Assembly: GCA_934463175.1 (NCBI GenBank)
Contig: CAKSIW010000089.1
Span: forward strand, 1 to 9,855
Length of the DNA stretch: 9,855 nt
From: an uncultured Clostridia bacterium
GTDB taxonomy: Bacteria; Bacillota; Clostridia; Monoglobales; Monoglobaceae
Reading direction: 5' to 3'
Position 1 is the first letter of the stretch. Every line of letters begins with the position of its first letter. A program made the position numbers and the translations under genes. Under the pieces are notes generated by a model. It saw nothing but the letters and a program-made list of their open reading frames with translations, did no database searches and was not told the DNA's origin. Below, in pieces: positions 1 to 5,347 of the stretch.

Positions 1-883
1 ATTCCGTACTCCGTCCGAACAAAAGCTCTGTCAGAATCTTTGTCACAATCTGCTTTCTGAAAAGCTCCGCGCCCGAAACGCCTGTTTTCTTCTCCTTGAA
101 CCCAATCAGAAACATCGGCTTTGAAACGCTCATTTTCTGACTCACAAAGCTCTGCGCCGCAGTCTCAGGCTCCTCTGACGGCACACGCTCATTTCTCCCG
201 AAATTTCCTCCGTGCTTCACATATTTGTCGATATATTCCGCACACCTTGCCTCGTCAACATCTCCGACAATTACAAGAAACATGTTTGACGGATTATAGA
301 ACTGACGGCAGCACTCATAAAGCAGCTCCGGTGTTATGTGAGATATGCTCTCCACCGTTCCCGCAATGTCAACCCTGACGGGATTTTTTTCATACATTGC
401 CTGAAGCATATTGAAGAAAAGTCTCCATGACGGGTCATCATCATACATTTTTATTTCCTGACCGATGATTCCCTGCTCCTTTGCAACATTTTCATCGGTG
501 AAATACGGATTATTCACAAACTCCAGCAGAATTTCAAGATTTTCATAGAAGCTGTCGGTGCATGAAAACAGATATGCCGTCATGTCAAAGCTTGTGAACG
601 CATTGCTGCTTGCGCCCGTCAGTGCAAACTTGTCAAATGCATTTTTTCCGTCCTCTTCCTCAAACAGCTTGTGTTCGAGAAAATGCGCGATTCCGTCGGG
701 AAGTCTCACATCTCCGTCCGCTCCCTTCAAAACCGTGTCAACCGAACCGTATTCCGTGCCGTATATGGCATAGTATTTGCAAAATCCCTTCTTTGGAACA
801 ACATAAACACGCAATCCGCTTTCATGAACTCCGCAGAGCACACTCTCGCGCAAAGCCGCGTTTTCTCTTTTCTCAAACCTCAC
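1..883 (-). CDS. ymfH: M16 family zinc metallopeptidase, YmfH-like (3' end outside window)
   Basis: Reading the minus strand from GTG at 883 gives an open frame to base 1, about 294 residues. The YmfH family is usually a little over 420 residues, so roughly the last third is missing. The zinc-binding HxxEH motif is present as HFLEH at residues 67-71. The downstream acidic segment, IIGQEI with Glu136 and Glu143, fits the third-ligand region of M16 peptidases. The start is set by an AAGGGAG site (893-899) nine bases upstream. The GTG overlaps the end of ymfF by 11 bases (873-883), so the two genes are probably translationally coupled. In Bacillus subtilis the ymfF/ymfH pair has been linked to EF-P 5-aminopentanol modification (databases also write yfmF/yfmH); whether that holds here is unknown. 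Family assignment is firm, exact substrate is not. Confidence 0.88.
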   Translation of the reverse strand, partial: MRFEKRENAALRESVLCGVHESGLRVYVVPKKGFCKYYAIYGTEYGSVDTVLKGADGDVRLPDGIAHFLEHKLFEEEDGKNAFDKFALTGASSNAFTSFDMTAYLFSCTDSFYENLEILLEFVNNPYFTDENVAKEQGIIGQEIKMYDDDPSWRLFFNMLQAMYEKNPVRVDIAGTVESISHITPELLYECCRQFYNPSNMFLVIVGDVDEARCAEYIDKYVKHGGNFGRNERVPSEEPETAAQSFVSQKMSVSKPMFLIGFKEKKTGVSGAELFRKQIVTKILTELLFGRSTE

Positions 884-2162
884 TTCCGCCAACTCCCTTC
901 AAAAGATAAACCGTGTCAAGCTGAACACTGTTTGCCGCCTTAATTATCTCATCGCGTCCGACACGCCCGATCTTTTCCAGAATCCCGTCAATTGTGTCGC
1001 CGCTGCCCAGAATAATCTGATTCATATAAAAATCCTCGGTTGCGGAAAGGTTGTCGCGCCTTGAACCCATTCCCGTTGCGATATATTTTTTTGCCGACTC
1101 GATTTCATCATCACTGAATTCGCCTTTTTTCATCTTTTCAAGCTGCGCCATGATTTCATCAAATGCCTCCCGGAATTTGTCCGATTCAATCCCCGAGTTG
1201 ATTTTCATGCAGCTTTTGTGTCTGTCAACCGACGAGAAAACATAATATGCAAGGCTCAGTCTCTCGCGCACATTGTTGAACAGCTTTGAAAAAGGACTGC
1301 CGCCGTAAATATACGAAAACAGCGAAAGTGCCGGATATTCCTCAGAGGTCGGTTCAACTCCGCACCGAAAGCCCATTGAGAGCTTGCTTTGCGTCACGGG
1401 CATTTCCTCCGTTATGTTTTTCACATCCGCACCAGATTCGGGTGCGGCTATGTGCGTCTCAATTTTCTCCGCACGTCTTCCGCCGAGGCATGAGAACGCG
1501 TCCTCCAGCTCCGCTTTCATCTTATCGGTGTCAAAGCTGCCGCTTGCGAAAATATCAATCTCCGCCTCCGCAAAAAGCTTTTTGTAAAATTCATAGAGTC
1601 CCTTGGCGTCAAGCGCGTCAAGATCTTCAATATATCCATATTCAAATATGCCGTACGGGTCGCCCTCAAACATAATCTCGTTGCAGCGCACGCGCGCATA
1701 CTCCTTTTTGTCGTTCACAAGACCGAGAATGAAGCTCTTTGCGTTTTCCTTTTCCTGCTTCACATATTCTTCATCAAACGCACCGTCCGCGGTTTTCGGA
1801 CACAGCACAAATTCGCGCAGAAGGTCAACCGCCTGTGCCGTTATGCTCTCGTCCAGGAAGGTGTCGCTCACAAACTGCACCGAAAATCTGAGCAGCTCAC
1901 GGTCGCCCTTTTTGCCGATTCCAGCCGAAAGCGATGCTCCGTAAAGCTCCTCGGCACGCTTTGAAAGCTGCGTCATGGTCGGATATTTCTCCGTTCCGCG
2001 TTTCAGAATCCTCGGCAGAAGCGCCGCCGCGGTCACCGTCTCGCGTCTGAGCGGAAGATGAACATAAAAGCTTATCAGATTGGTTTTGAATTTTTCTGTA
2101 TTGTAAAAACGGAGCGTCACGCCCTCCGCAATTTCACAGCTTTTGACTGCATTGTTCAACAA
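873..2162 (-). CDS. ymfF: M16 family protein without zinc motif, YmfF-like
   Basis: About 429 residues. It resembles the non-catalytic partner of M16 peptidase pairs. Where HxxEH would fall in the N-terminal half, the sequence reads LLPRILKRGTEKYP with no such motif. The C-terminal half keeps the conserved SKLFxxVRExxxLAYYV stretch (about residues 292-308) typical of M16 substrate-binding domains. The open frame extends to a TTG at 2186, but that codon has no ribosome site and lies at or upstream of the predicted transcription start (about 2184). An AAGGGAG (2169-2175) precedes two in-frame TTG codons at 2162 and 2159. I use 2162; 2159 is equally possible. The gene is followed by ymfH with an 11-base overlap, so the products probably act as a heterodimer (inference). 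In Bacillus the pair is associated with EF-P modification. Confidence 0.85.
   Translation of the reverse strand: MLNNAVKSCEIAEGVTLRFYNTEKFKTNLISFYVHLPLRRETVTAAALLPRILKRGTEKYPTMTQLSKRAEELYGASLSAGIGKKGDRELLRFSVQFVSDTFLDESITAQAVDLLREFVLCPKTADGAFDEEYVKQEKENAKSFILGLVNDKKEYARVRCNEIMFEGDPYGIFEYGYIEDLDALDAKGLYEFYKKLFAEAEIDIFASGSFDTDKMKAELEDAFSCLGGRRAEKIETHIAAPESGADVKNITEEMPVTQSKLSMGFRCGVEPTSEEYPALSLFSYIYGGSPFSKLFNNVRERLSLAYYVFSSVDRHKSCMKINSGIESDKFREAFDEIMAQLEKMKKGEFSDDEIESAKKYIATGMGSRRDNLSATEDFYMNQIILGSGDTIDGILEKIGRVGRDEIIKAANSVQLDTVYLLKGVGGSEV
893..899 (-). promoter_or_regulatory. Shine-Dalgarno site of ymfH
   Basis: AAGGGAG on the minus strand, nine bases before GTG at 883. It lies inside the last codons of ymfF and fixes a GTG start for a gene that has no ATG nearby. 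Confidence 0.7.
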
Positions 2163-2168
2163 AATCGT

Positions 2169-2175
2169 CTCCCTT
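2169..2175 (-). promoter_or_regulatory. Shine-Dalgarno site deciding the ymfF start
   Basis: AAGGGAG on the minus strand, six bases before TTG at 2162 and nine before TTG at 2159. It lies inside the longest open frame and argues against the TTG at 2186. The same sequence precedes ymfH. Confidence 0.7.
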
Positions 2176-2190
2176 CGTTTAAACAATCAT

Positions 2191-2219
2191 ATTGTACCAC
2201 ATTTTTCCTAATTGTGCAA
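2191..2219 (-). promoter_or_regulatory. Probable sigma-A promoter of ymfF-ymfH
   Basis: Minus strand: -35 TTGCAC at 2214-2219, a 17-base spacer, and -10 TACAAT at 2191-2196 (five of six matches to consensus). The -35 box lies within the last codons of znuB and the -10 box in the short gap after it. The predicted start of transcription is near 2184, leaving a leader of about 22 bases before TTG 2162. The -35 match is weak (three of six). No terminator separates znuB from ymfF, so read-through from the zinc operon may also supply transcript. Confidence 0.55.
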
Positions 2220-3050
2220 GTGTTCCGCCGCACAGAATATGCCGAAGCATAAAATATTTGCGGCAACAATGGCAGGACCGACCGGCAGCGAAAACAGTAT
2301 TGCTGCCAGAAGCCCTGACAGCGCGCAAATCACCGATATTGCCGCCGAGCAGACAGTGACTGCGCGAAAGCTTCTGAATATGCGCATTGCGGAAACCGCA
2401 GGAAAGATTATCAGTGCCGAAATCAGCAGCGACCCGACCAGATTCATGGCAAGCACGATTATGACCGCCGTCACAACCGCAACTGCCGTGGTGCAAAGCT
2501 CCGCACGCACTCCTGCCGCACGCGCAAAGCTTTCATCAAACGTGACCGCAAAAATCTTGTTATAAAGCAGCACAAACGCACATATTGCCGCCGCCGACAA
2601 AACCGCGCACAGTCTGACATCAAACTCCGAAAGTGTGAGAATTGAGGTCGCACCGAACAGCGTGCCGCAGACATCGCCCGAAATGTTTGACGAAACAGGG
2701 AATATATTCAAAAGCAAATACCCTGCCGCAAGCGCACCGACCGAAATCATGGCAACCGCCGCGTCCCCGTTCACCTTTGAGTCACGCCCCGTTCTCAGGA
2801 GCAAAATCGCAAGCACCACCGTGAACGGCAGCACAACGGTCAGTTCATTTGAAATATGTAGAACTGCCGCAAGCGCAAGCGCACCGAACGCCGCGTGAGA
2901 CAGACCGTCCCCGATGAACGAGAACCGCCTCAGCACAAGAGTCACTCCGAAAAGTGCCGAACACAGTGCAATCAGAACACCCACAATCACCGCATATCTG
3001 ACAAACGGAAAGCTGAAATAATAGGTTAGTTTTTCAAGCATTTCACTCAT
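2208..3050 (-). CDS. znuB: Zinc/manganese ABC transporter permease (ABC-3 family)
   Basis: About 280 residues, mostly hydrophobic, with roughly eight membrane segments, as usual for the ABC-3 permease family. Recognisable family stretches include LRRFSFIGDGLSHAAFGALAL near the N-terminus, FDESFARAAGV in the cytoplasmic loop that contacts the ATPase, and LVGSLLISALIIFPA in the second half. It forms the membrane channel for a divalent metal delivered by the lipoprotein encoded two genes upstream. The open frame begins at a TTG at 3056. However, an AAAGGGGG site (3060-3067) lies nine bases before ATG 3050 and only three before the TTG, so I choose ATG 3050. That start overlaps the end of znuC by eight bases (3043-3050), indicating coupled translation. 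Zinc is favoured over manganese because of the histidine-rich receptor and the Zur-like regulator (inference). Confidence 0.9.
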   Translation of the reverse strand: MSEMLEKLTYYFSFPFVRYAVIVGVLIALCSALFGVTLVLRRFSFIGDGLSHAAFGALALAAVLHISNELTVVLPFTVVLAILLLRTGRDSKVNGDAAVAMISVGALAAGYLLLNIFPVSSNISGDVCGTLFGATSILTLSEFDVRLCAVLSAAAICAFVLLYNKIFAVTFDESFARAAGVRAELCTTAVAVVTAVIIVLAMNLVGSLLISALIIFPAVSAMRIFRSFRAVTVCSAAISVICALSGLLAAILFSLPVGPAIVAANILCFGIFCAAEHLHN

Positions 3051-3747
3051 TCTCAAAAGCCCCCTTTCTGCCTGTGCCGCACTTCATATACTCATCAACA
3101 GTGCCGAAAAAATGATTGGTTTTTCCGATGTGCAGAATATGCTTTGCATATTTGAGAGCTGCGCGTATGTCATGTGAAACCATCACAACCGTGATTTTGT
3201 CATCTCGGTTCAGCCGTTCAATGCACGAATACATCTCCTGCATTGCCTCGGGGTCAAGTCCTGCCGCAGGCTCGTCGAGCAAAAGCATTTTCTTTGCGGC
3301 GCACAATGCCCTCGCAAGCAAAACGCGCTGCTGCTGTCCTCCCGAAAGCTCACGGTAGCACCTTTTTTCAAGGCTTTCAATCCCAAGCCGGCGCATATTC
3401 CTTTCGGCTCTCGCCTTTTCCTCCTTTGTGAAATACGGGCGCATTCCGCAGCCGCCAAGGCAGCCCGACATGACAATTTCGCGCACCGACGCAGGAAAAT
3501 CCCTTTGCGCTGCCGTCTGCTGCGGCAAATATCCGATTTCTGTGTGCCGCACGCCGTCACCCAAGGTTATTTTGCCCGCATAGGGTGCTTTTAATCCCAA
3601 AATTGATTTAATCAGTGTGCTTTTCCCCGCTCCGTTCTCACCGACTATGCAAAGATAATCACCCTCGCTGACCGAAAAAGACAGATTTTCCGTGAAAACC
3701 TTTCCGTCATAGCCCAGCGAAACGCCGCGGCATTCAATCTGCGTCAT
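3043..3747 (-). CDS. znuC: Zinc/manganese ABC transporter ATP-binding protein
   Basis: 234 residues, normal for ZnuC-type ATPases. All nucleotide-binding motifs are intact: Walker A GENGAGKST at 36-44, Q-loop Gln76 in YLPQQ, signature LSGGQQQR at 134-141, Walker B MLLLDEP at 154-160, D-loop GLD at 163-165 and the H-loop histidine His192 in VSHD. It powers metal import by binding the ZnuB-type permease at the inner face of the membrane. ATG 3747 follows an AGGGGG site in the preceding gene and overlaps that gene's stop codon by four bases (ATGA). The tail overlaps znuB by eight bases. Nothing suggests inactivation. Zinc versus manganese cannot be told from the ATPase alone; context favours zinc. 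Confidence 0.93.
   Translation of the reverse strand: MTQIECRGVSLGYDGKVFTENLSFSVSEGDYLCIVGENGAGKSTLIKSILGLKAPYAGKITLGDGVRHTEIGYLPQQTAAQRDFPASVREIVMSGCLGGCGMRPYFTKEEKARAERNMRRLGIESLEKRCYRELSGGQQQRVLLARALCAAKKMLLLDEPAAGLDPEAMQEMYSCIERLNRDDKITVVMVSHDIRAALKYAKHILHIGKTNHFFGTVDEYMKCGTGRKGAFENE
3060..3067 (-). promoter_or_regulatory. Shine-Dalgarno site deciding the znuB start
   Basis: AAAGGGGG on the minus strand, inside the last codons of znuC and nine bases before ATG 3050. The spacing rules out the TTG at 3056 as the main start. Confidence 0.6.
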
Positions 3748-4751
3748 TTCTTATCCCCCTGTTCCTCCGAATCGCTCCCGAGAGCCGCGGTGAGCGGCTT
3801 CAGGTTTGCTCTCATAATATCAATATAACTTGCGCCGTTTTCAATGTCAGCCCGTGTCACGCTCTGGCACGAGTTCATCACAGCCGCACTGCCCGTCACA
3901 CCGGCATTTTTCAAAACCGCTTCGGCAATGTTCTGCTTTGAGTTTTCAAGCACAAGCACCGTCCTTTTGCCGAGTCGGGCAACCTTATCCGAAAGATATG
4001 CCACCGTCTCAAAGCTTGCCTCGGAATCCGCCGAACAGCCGGGGAATGCCGCAAAACATTCAATTCCATAGTCCTCTGTCAGATAGAGAAACGGGAATCT
4101 GTCCGCGAAAACAACCGTCTTATCGGGAAATGCGGAAACCGCATTTTCATACTCCGAATCAAGCATTTCAAGCTCGCTTTCATATTTTTTCGCATTCAGG
4201 CGATATGAGGCGGCATTCTGCGCGTCCATACCGCAGATTTCTTCCGTAATTGCCGCAACCGCCCCTCGGGCATTGCGCAGTGAAAGCCAGACATGCTCAT
4301 CATATGCACCGTCCTCCTCATGCCCGTGCGCATGTTCGTGCTCATGTTCATGCGCGTGCTCACCGTGAACGGCTGACGGACGCTCCGCAAGAAGGTCATC
4401 ATGCAGAATTTCAAACAGGCTTATCATTTTCCCATCGCCGTCCGCAATCTTCCGAACCCACGAATCGGAGCTTCCGCCGACATACAAAAACAAATCACAG
4501 GTCCGTATATTTATTATATCCTCAACCGTCGGCTGATAACTATGCAAATCCGCACCGCCGCCCAAAAGGCTGACCGAAAAACGTCCGCTGTCCGCACCGA
4601 TTATGCTGTTCACCCAGTCATATATCGGAAACACGGTGCATACTATTTTTATTTTATCCTCATTTTCCCCGCTGCGCGGCATCGGTTTGCGACAGCCCGA
4701 AAACACGGTCACAATACAGAGAAAAACCAAAATCAAAGCCGTTTTCTTCAT
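3744..4751 (-). CDS. znuA: Metal ABC transporter substrate-binding lipoprotein, ZnuA/AdcA-like
   Basis: 335 residues from ATG 4751. The start overlaps the regulator's stop as ATGA and follows AAGGAG (4762-4767); the frame stays open to 4784, but that codon lies within the regulator gene. Residues 1-20 form a lipoprotein signal (MKK, hydrophobic core, FSGC with Cys20 as lipidation site), so the mature protein is anchored outside the membrane. Family metal ligands visible are His70 in ADLHSYQPT and His153 in DEHVWLS. Between them, residues 129-144 hold seven to eight histidines alternating mostly with Glu and Ala, a loop typical of zinc receptors that probably collects zinc. In the C-terminal half, where the family often has HDAF, this protein has ADRFPF (216-221), so the usual third histidine seems absent. 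Glu/Asp residues or a different geometry could replace it. Zinc as cargo is an inference from the loop and the operon. Confidence 0.9.
   Translation of the reverse strand: MKKTALILVFLCIVTVFSGCRKPMPRSGENEDKIKIVCTVFPIYDWVNSIIGADSGRFSVSLLGGGADLHSYQPTVEDIINIRTCDLFLYVGGSSDSWVRKIADGDGKMISLFEILHDDLLAERPSAVHGEHAHEHEHEHAHGHEEDGAYDEHVWLSLRNARGAVAAITEEICGMDAQNAASYRLNAKKYESELEMLDSEYENAVSAFPDKTVVFADRFPFLYLTEDYGIECFAAFPGCSADSEASFETVAYLSDKVARLGKRTVLVLENSKQNIAEAVLKNAGVTGSAAVMNSCQSVTRADIENGASYIDIMRANLKPLTAALGSDSEEQGDKK
4319..4363 (-). repeat. Degenerate CAT/CAC repeat encoding the zinc loop of ZnuA
   Basis: A run of near-repeating six-base units (CAT or CAC alternating with GAG, GAA or GCG on the minus strand) encodes the His-x-His-x histidine-rich loop. 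The repeat is protein-driven, and such tracts often vary in length between strains. Confidence 0.6.
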
Positions 4752-5170
4752 TCTCCCCTGTCTCCTTCCGCACATTTTCCGCATTTCCCGAGAAGAACGG
4801 TTTGCTTTTCATCAACCCTGAAATTATTCTCGGCAAAAATTCTCAAAAGTATTCTTCCCGACTGCTCATCGCCCATATGCAGCAGCCGTCCGCACTCCGT
4901 ACACTTCATGTGCAGATGTGTTGCACAATGCTCTCCTGCCGCAATCTGATATACAAAGCGGCGGCTGTTTCCCTTCACAAGTCTTTTCACAATCCCCTCG
5001 TCCGCCATTTTCCCAATCAGACGATAGACCGTGCTTTTCCCGGGTGCCGCCTCCGCGCCAAGCTCCGCCTTTATCCTCTCCGCAATTTCCTCCGCGGTGA
5101 ATGCCTCCTCTGAGTTCTTCAGCAAAAAATCCGTCAGCTGCTTTTTCTGAACAGTGTGATACGATGCCAT
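4748..5170 (-). CDS. zur: Fur-family transcriptional repressor, probably the zinc regulator Zur
   Basis: 140 residues, typical Fur-family length. The N-terminal winged helix contains the recognition-helix signature STVYRLIGKMADEGIVKR (46-63). The C-terminal dimerisation domain has a structural zinc site formed by two CxxC pairs, Cys90/Cys93 and Cys130/Cys133, and further candidate ligands His81, His85, His87 and His98. ATG 5170 follows AGAGGGA (5177-5183) six bases upstream. It is the first gene of an operon with a metal receptor, ATPase and permease, and its stop overlaps the receptor's start by four bases. A perfect inverted repeat just downstream of the promoter -10 is the likely operator, implying autoregulation. 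Zur is preferred over Fur, Mur or PerR because of the neighbours. Sequence alone cannot fix the sensed metal, so the symbol is provisional. Confidence 0.9.
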   Translation of the reverse strand: MASYHTVQKKQLTDFLLKNSEEAFTAEEIAERIKAELGAEAAPGKSTVYRLIGKMADEGIVKRLVKGNSRRFVYQIAAGEHCATHLHMKCTECGRLLHMGDEQSGRILLRIFAENNFRVDEKQTVLLGKCGKCAEGDRGE

Positions 5171-5187
5171 ATATATTCCCTCTTTTC

Positions 5188-5210
5188 AATTTGAGAATAA
5201 CTCTCAAATT
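5188..5210. promoter_or_regulatory. Probable Fur/Zur operator (perfect inverted repeat)
   Basis: Half-sites AATTTGAGA (5188-5196) and TCTCAAATT (5202-5210) are exact reverse complements, separated by five bases. The core reads TGAGAGT-T-ATTCTCA on the minus strand. This resembles the 7-1-7 boxes of Fur-family regulators (known example TGATAAT-N-ATTATCA), with one broken pair near the centre. It begins directly after the -10 box and spans the predicted transcription start, a position that would block the polymerase. Confidence 0.8.
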
Positions 5211-5239
5211 ATTATATAACCAAACACGGTGAAAGTCAA
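5211..5239 (-). promoter_or_regulatory. Sigma-A promoter of the zur-znuACB operon
   Basis: Minus strand: -35 TTGACT at 5234-5239 (five of six), a 17-base spacer, and -10 TATAAT at 5211-5216 (perfect). The predicted transcription start is near 5204, within the operator, giving a leader of about 34 bases to ATG 5170. Such a strong promoter suits a gene set held down by a repressor. Confidence 0.85.
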
Positions 5240-5258
5240 GAAAAATTTGTCAGAACGC

Positions 5259-5319
5259 AAAAAAAACAGGTGAGCCGCGGACGGGACACAGCCCGTATTT
5301 TTCCGACTCACCTGTTTTT
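5259..5319 (-). terminator. Intrinsic terminator of the SLH protein gene
   Basis: Outer stem arms AAAAACAGGTGAG (5262-5274) and CTCACCTGTTTTT (5307-5319) are exact complements over 13 bases. An inner stem, ACGGG (5281-5285) with CCCGT (5292-5296), forms inside. On the minus strand the stem ends in eight T residues (5259-5266). It lies 30 bases past the stop of the SLH gene and 20 bases before the zur -35 box, so it insulates the zinc operon. The five T residues on the other side would allow weaker termination in the opposite direction. Confidence 0.9.
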
Positions 5320-5347
5320 GTTTCATCTCTTTAAGATTTACCTGATC

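Noticed and set aside
2184..2186. TTG at 2186 as the ymfF start
   Set aside because: It is at or upstream of the predicted transcription start and has no ribosome site, whereas AAGGGAG sits correctly before TTG 2162/2159.
4319..4363. Possible CRISPR-like or satellite repeat
   Set aside because: The short units are His/Glu/Ala codons of the ZnuA metal loop in frame, without spacers or conserved repeat length.
4401..4949. 182-residue plus-strand open frame opposite znuA and zur
   Set aside because: It lies wholly antisense to two genes with clear family motifs, has no ribosome site that I can see, and its composition is that of a reverse-strand shadow.
5171..5187. Short AT-rich leader of zur as a riboswitch or small RNA
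   Set aside because: The whole leader is only about 34 bases and is explained by the operator and ribosome site.
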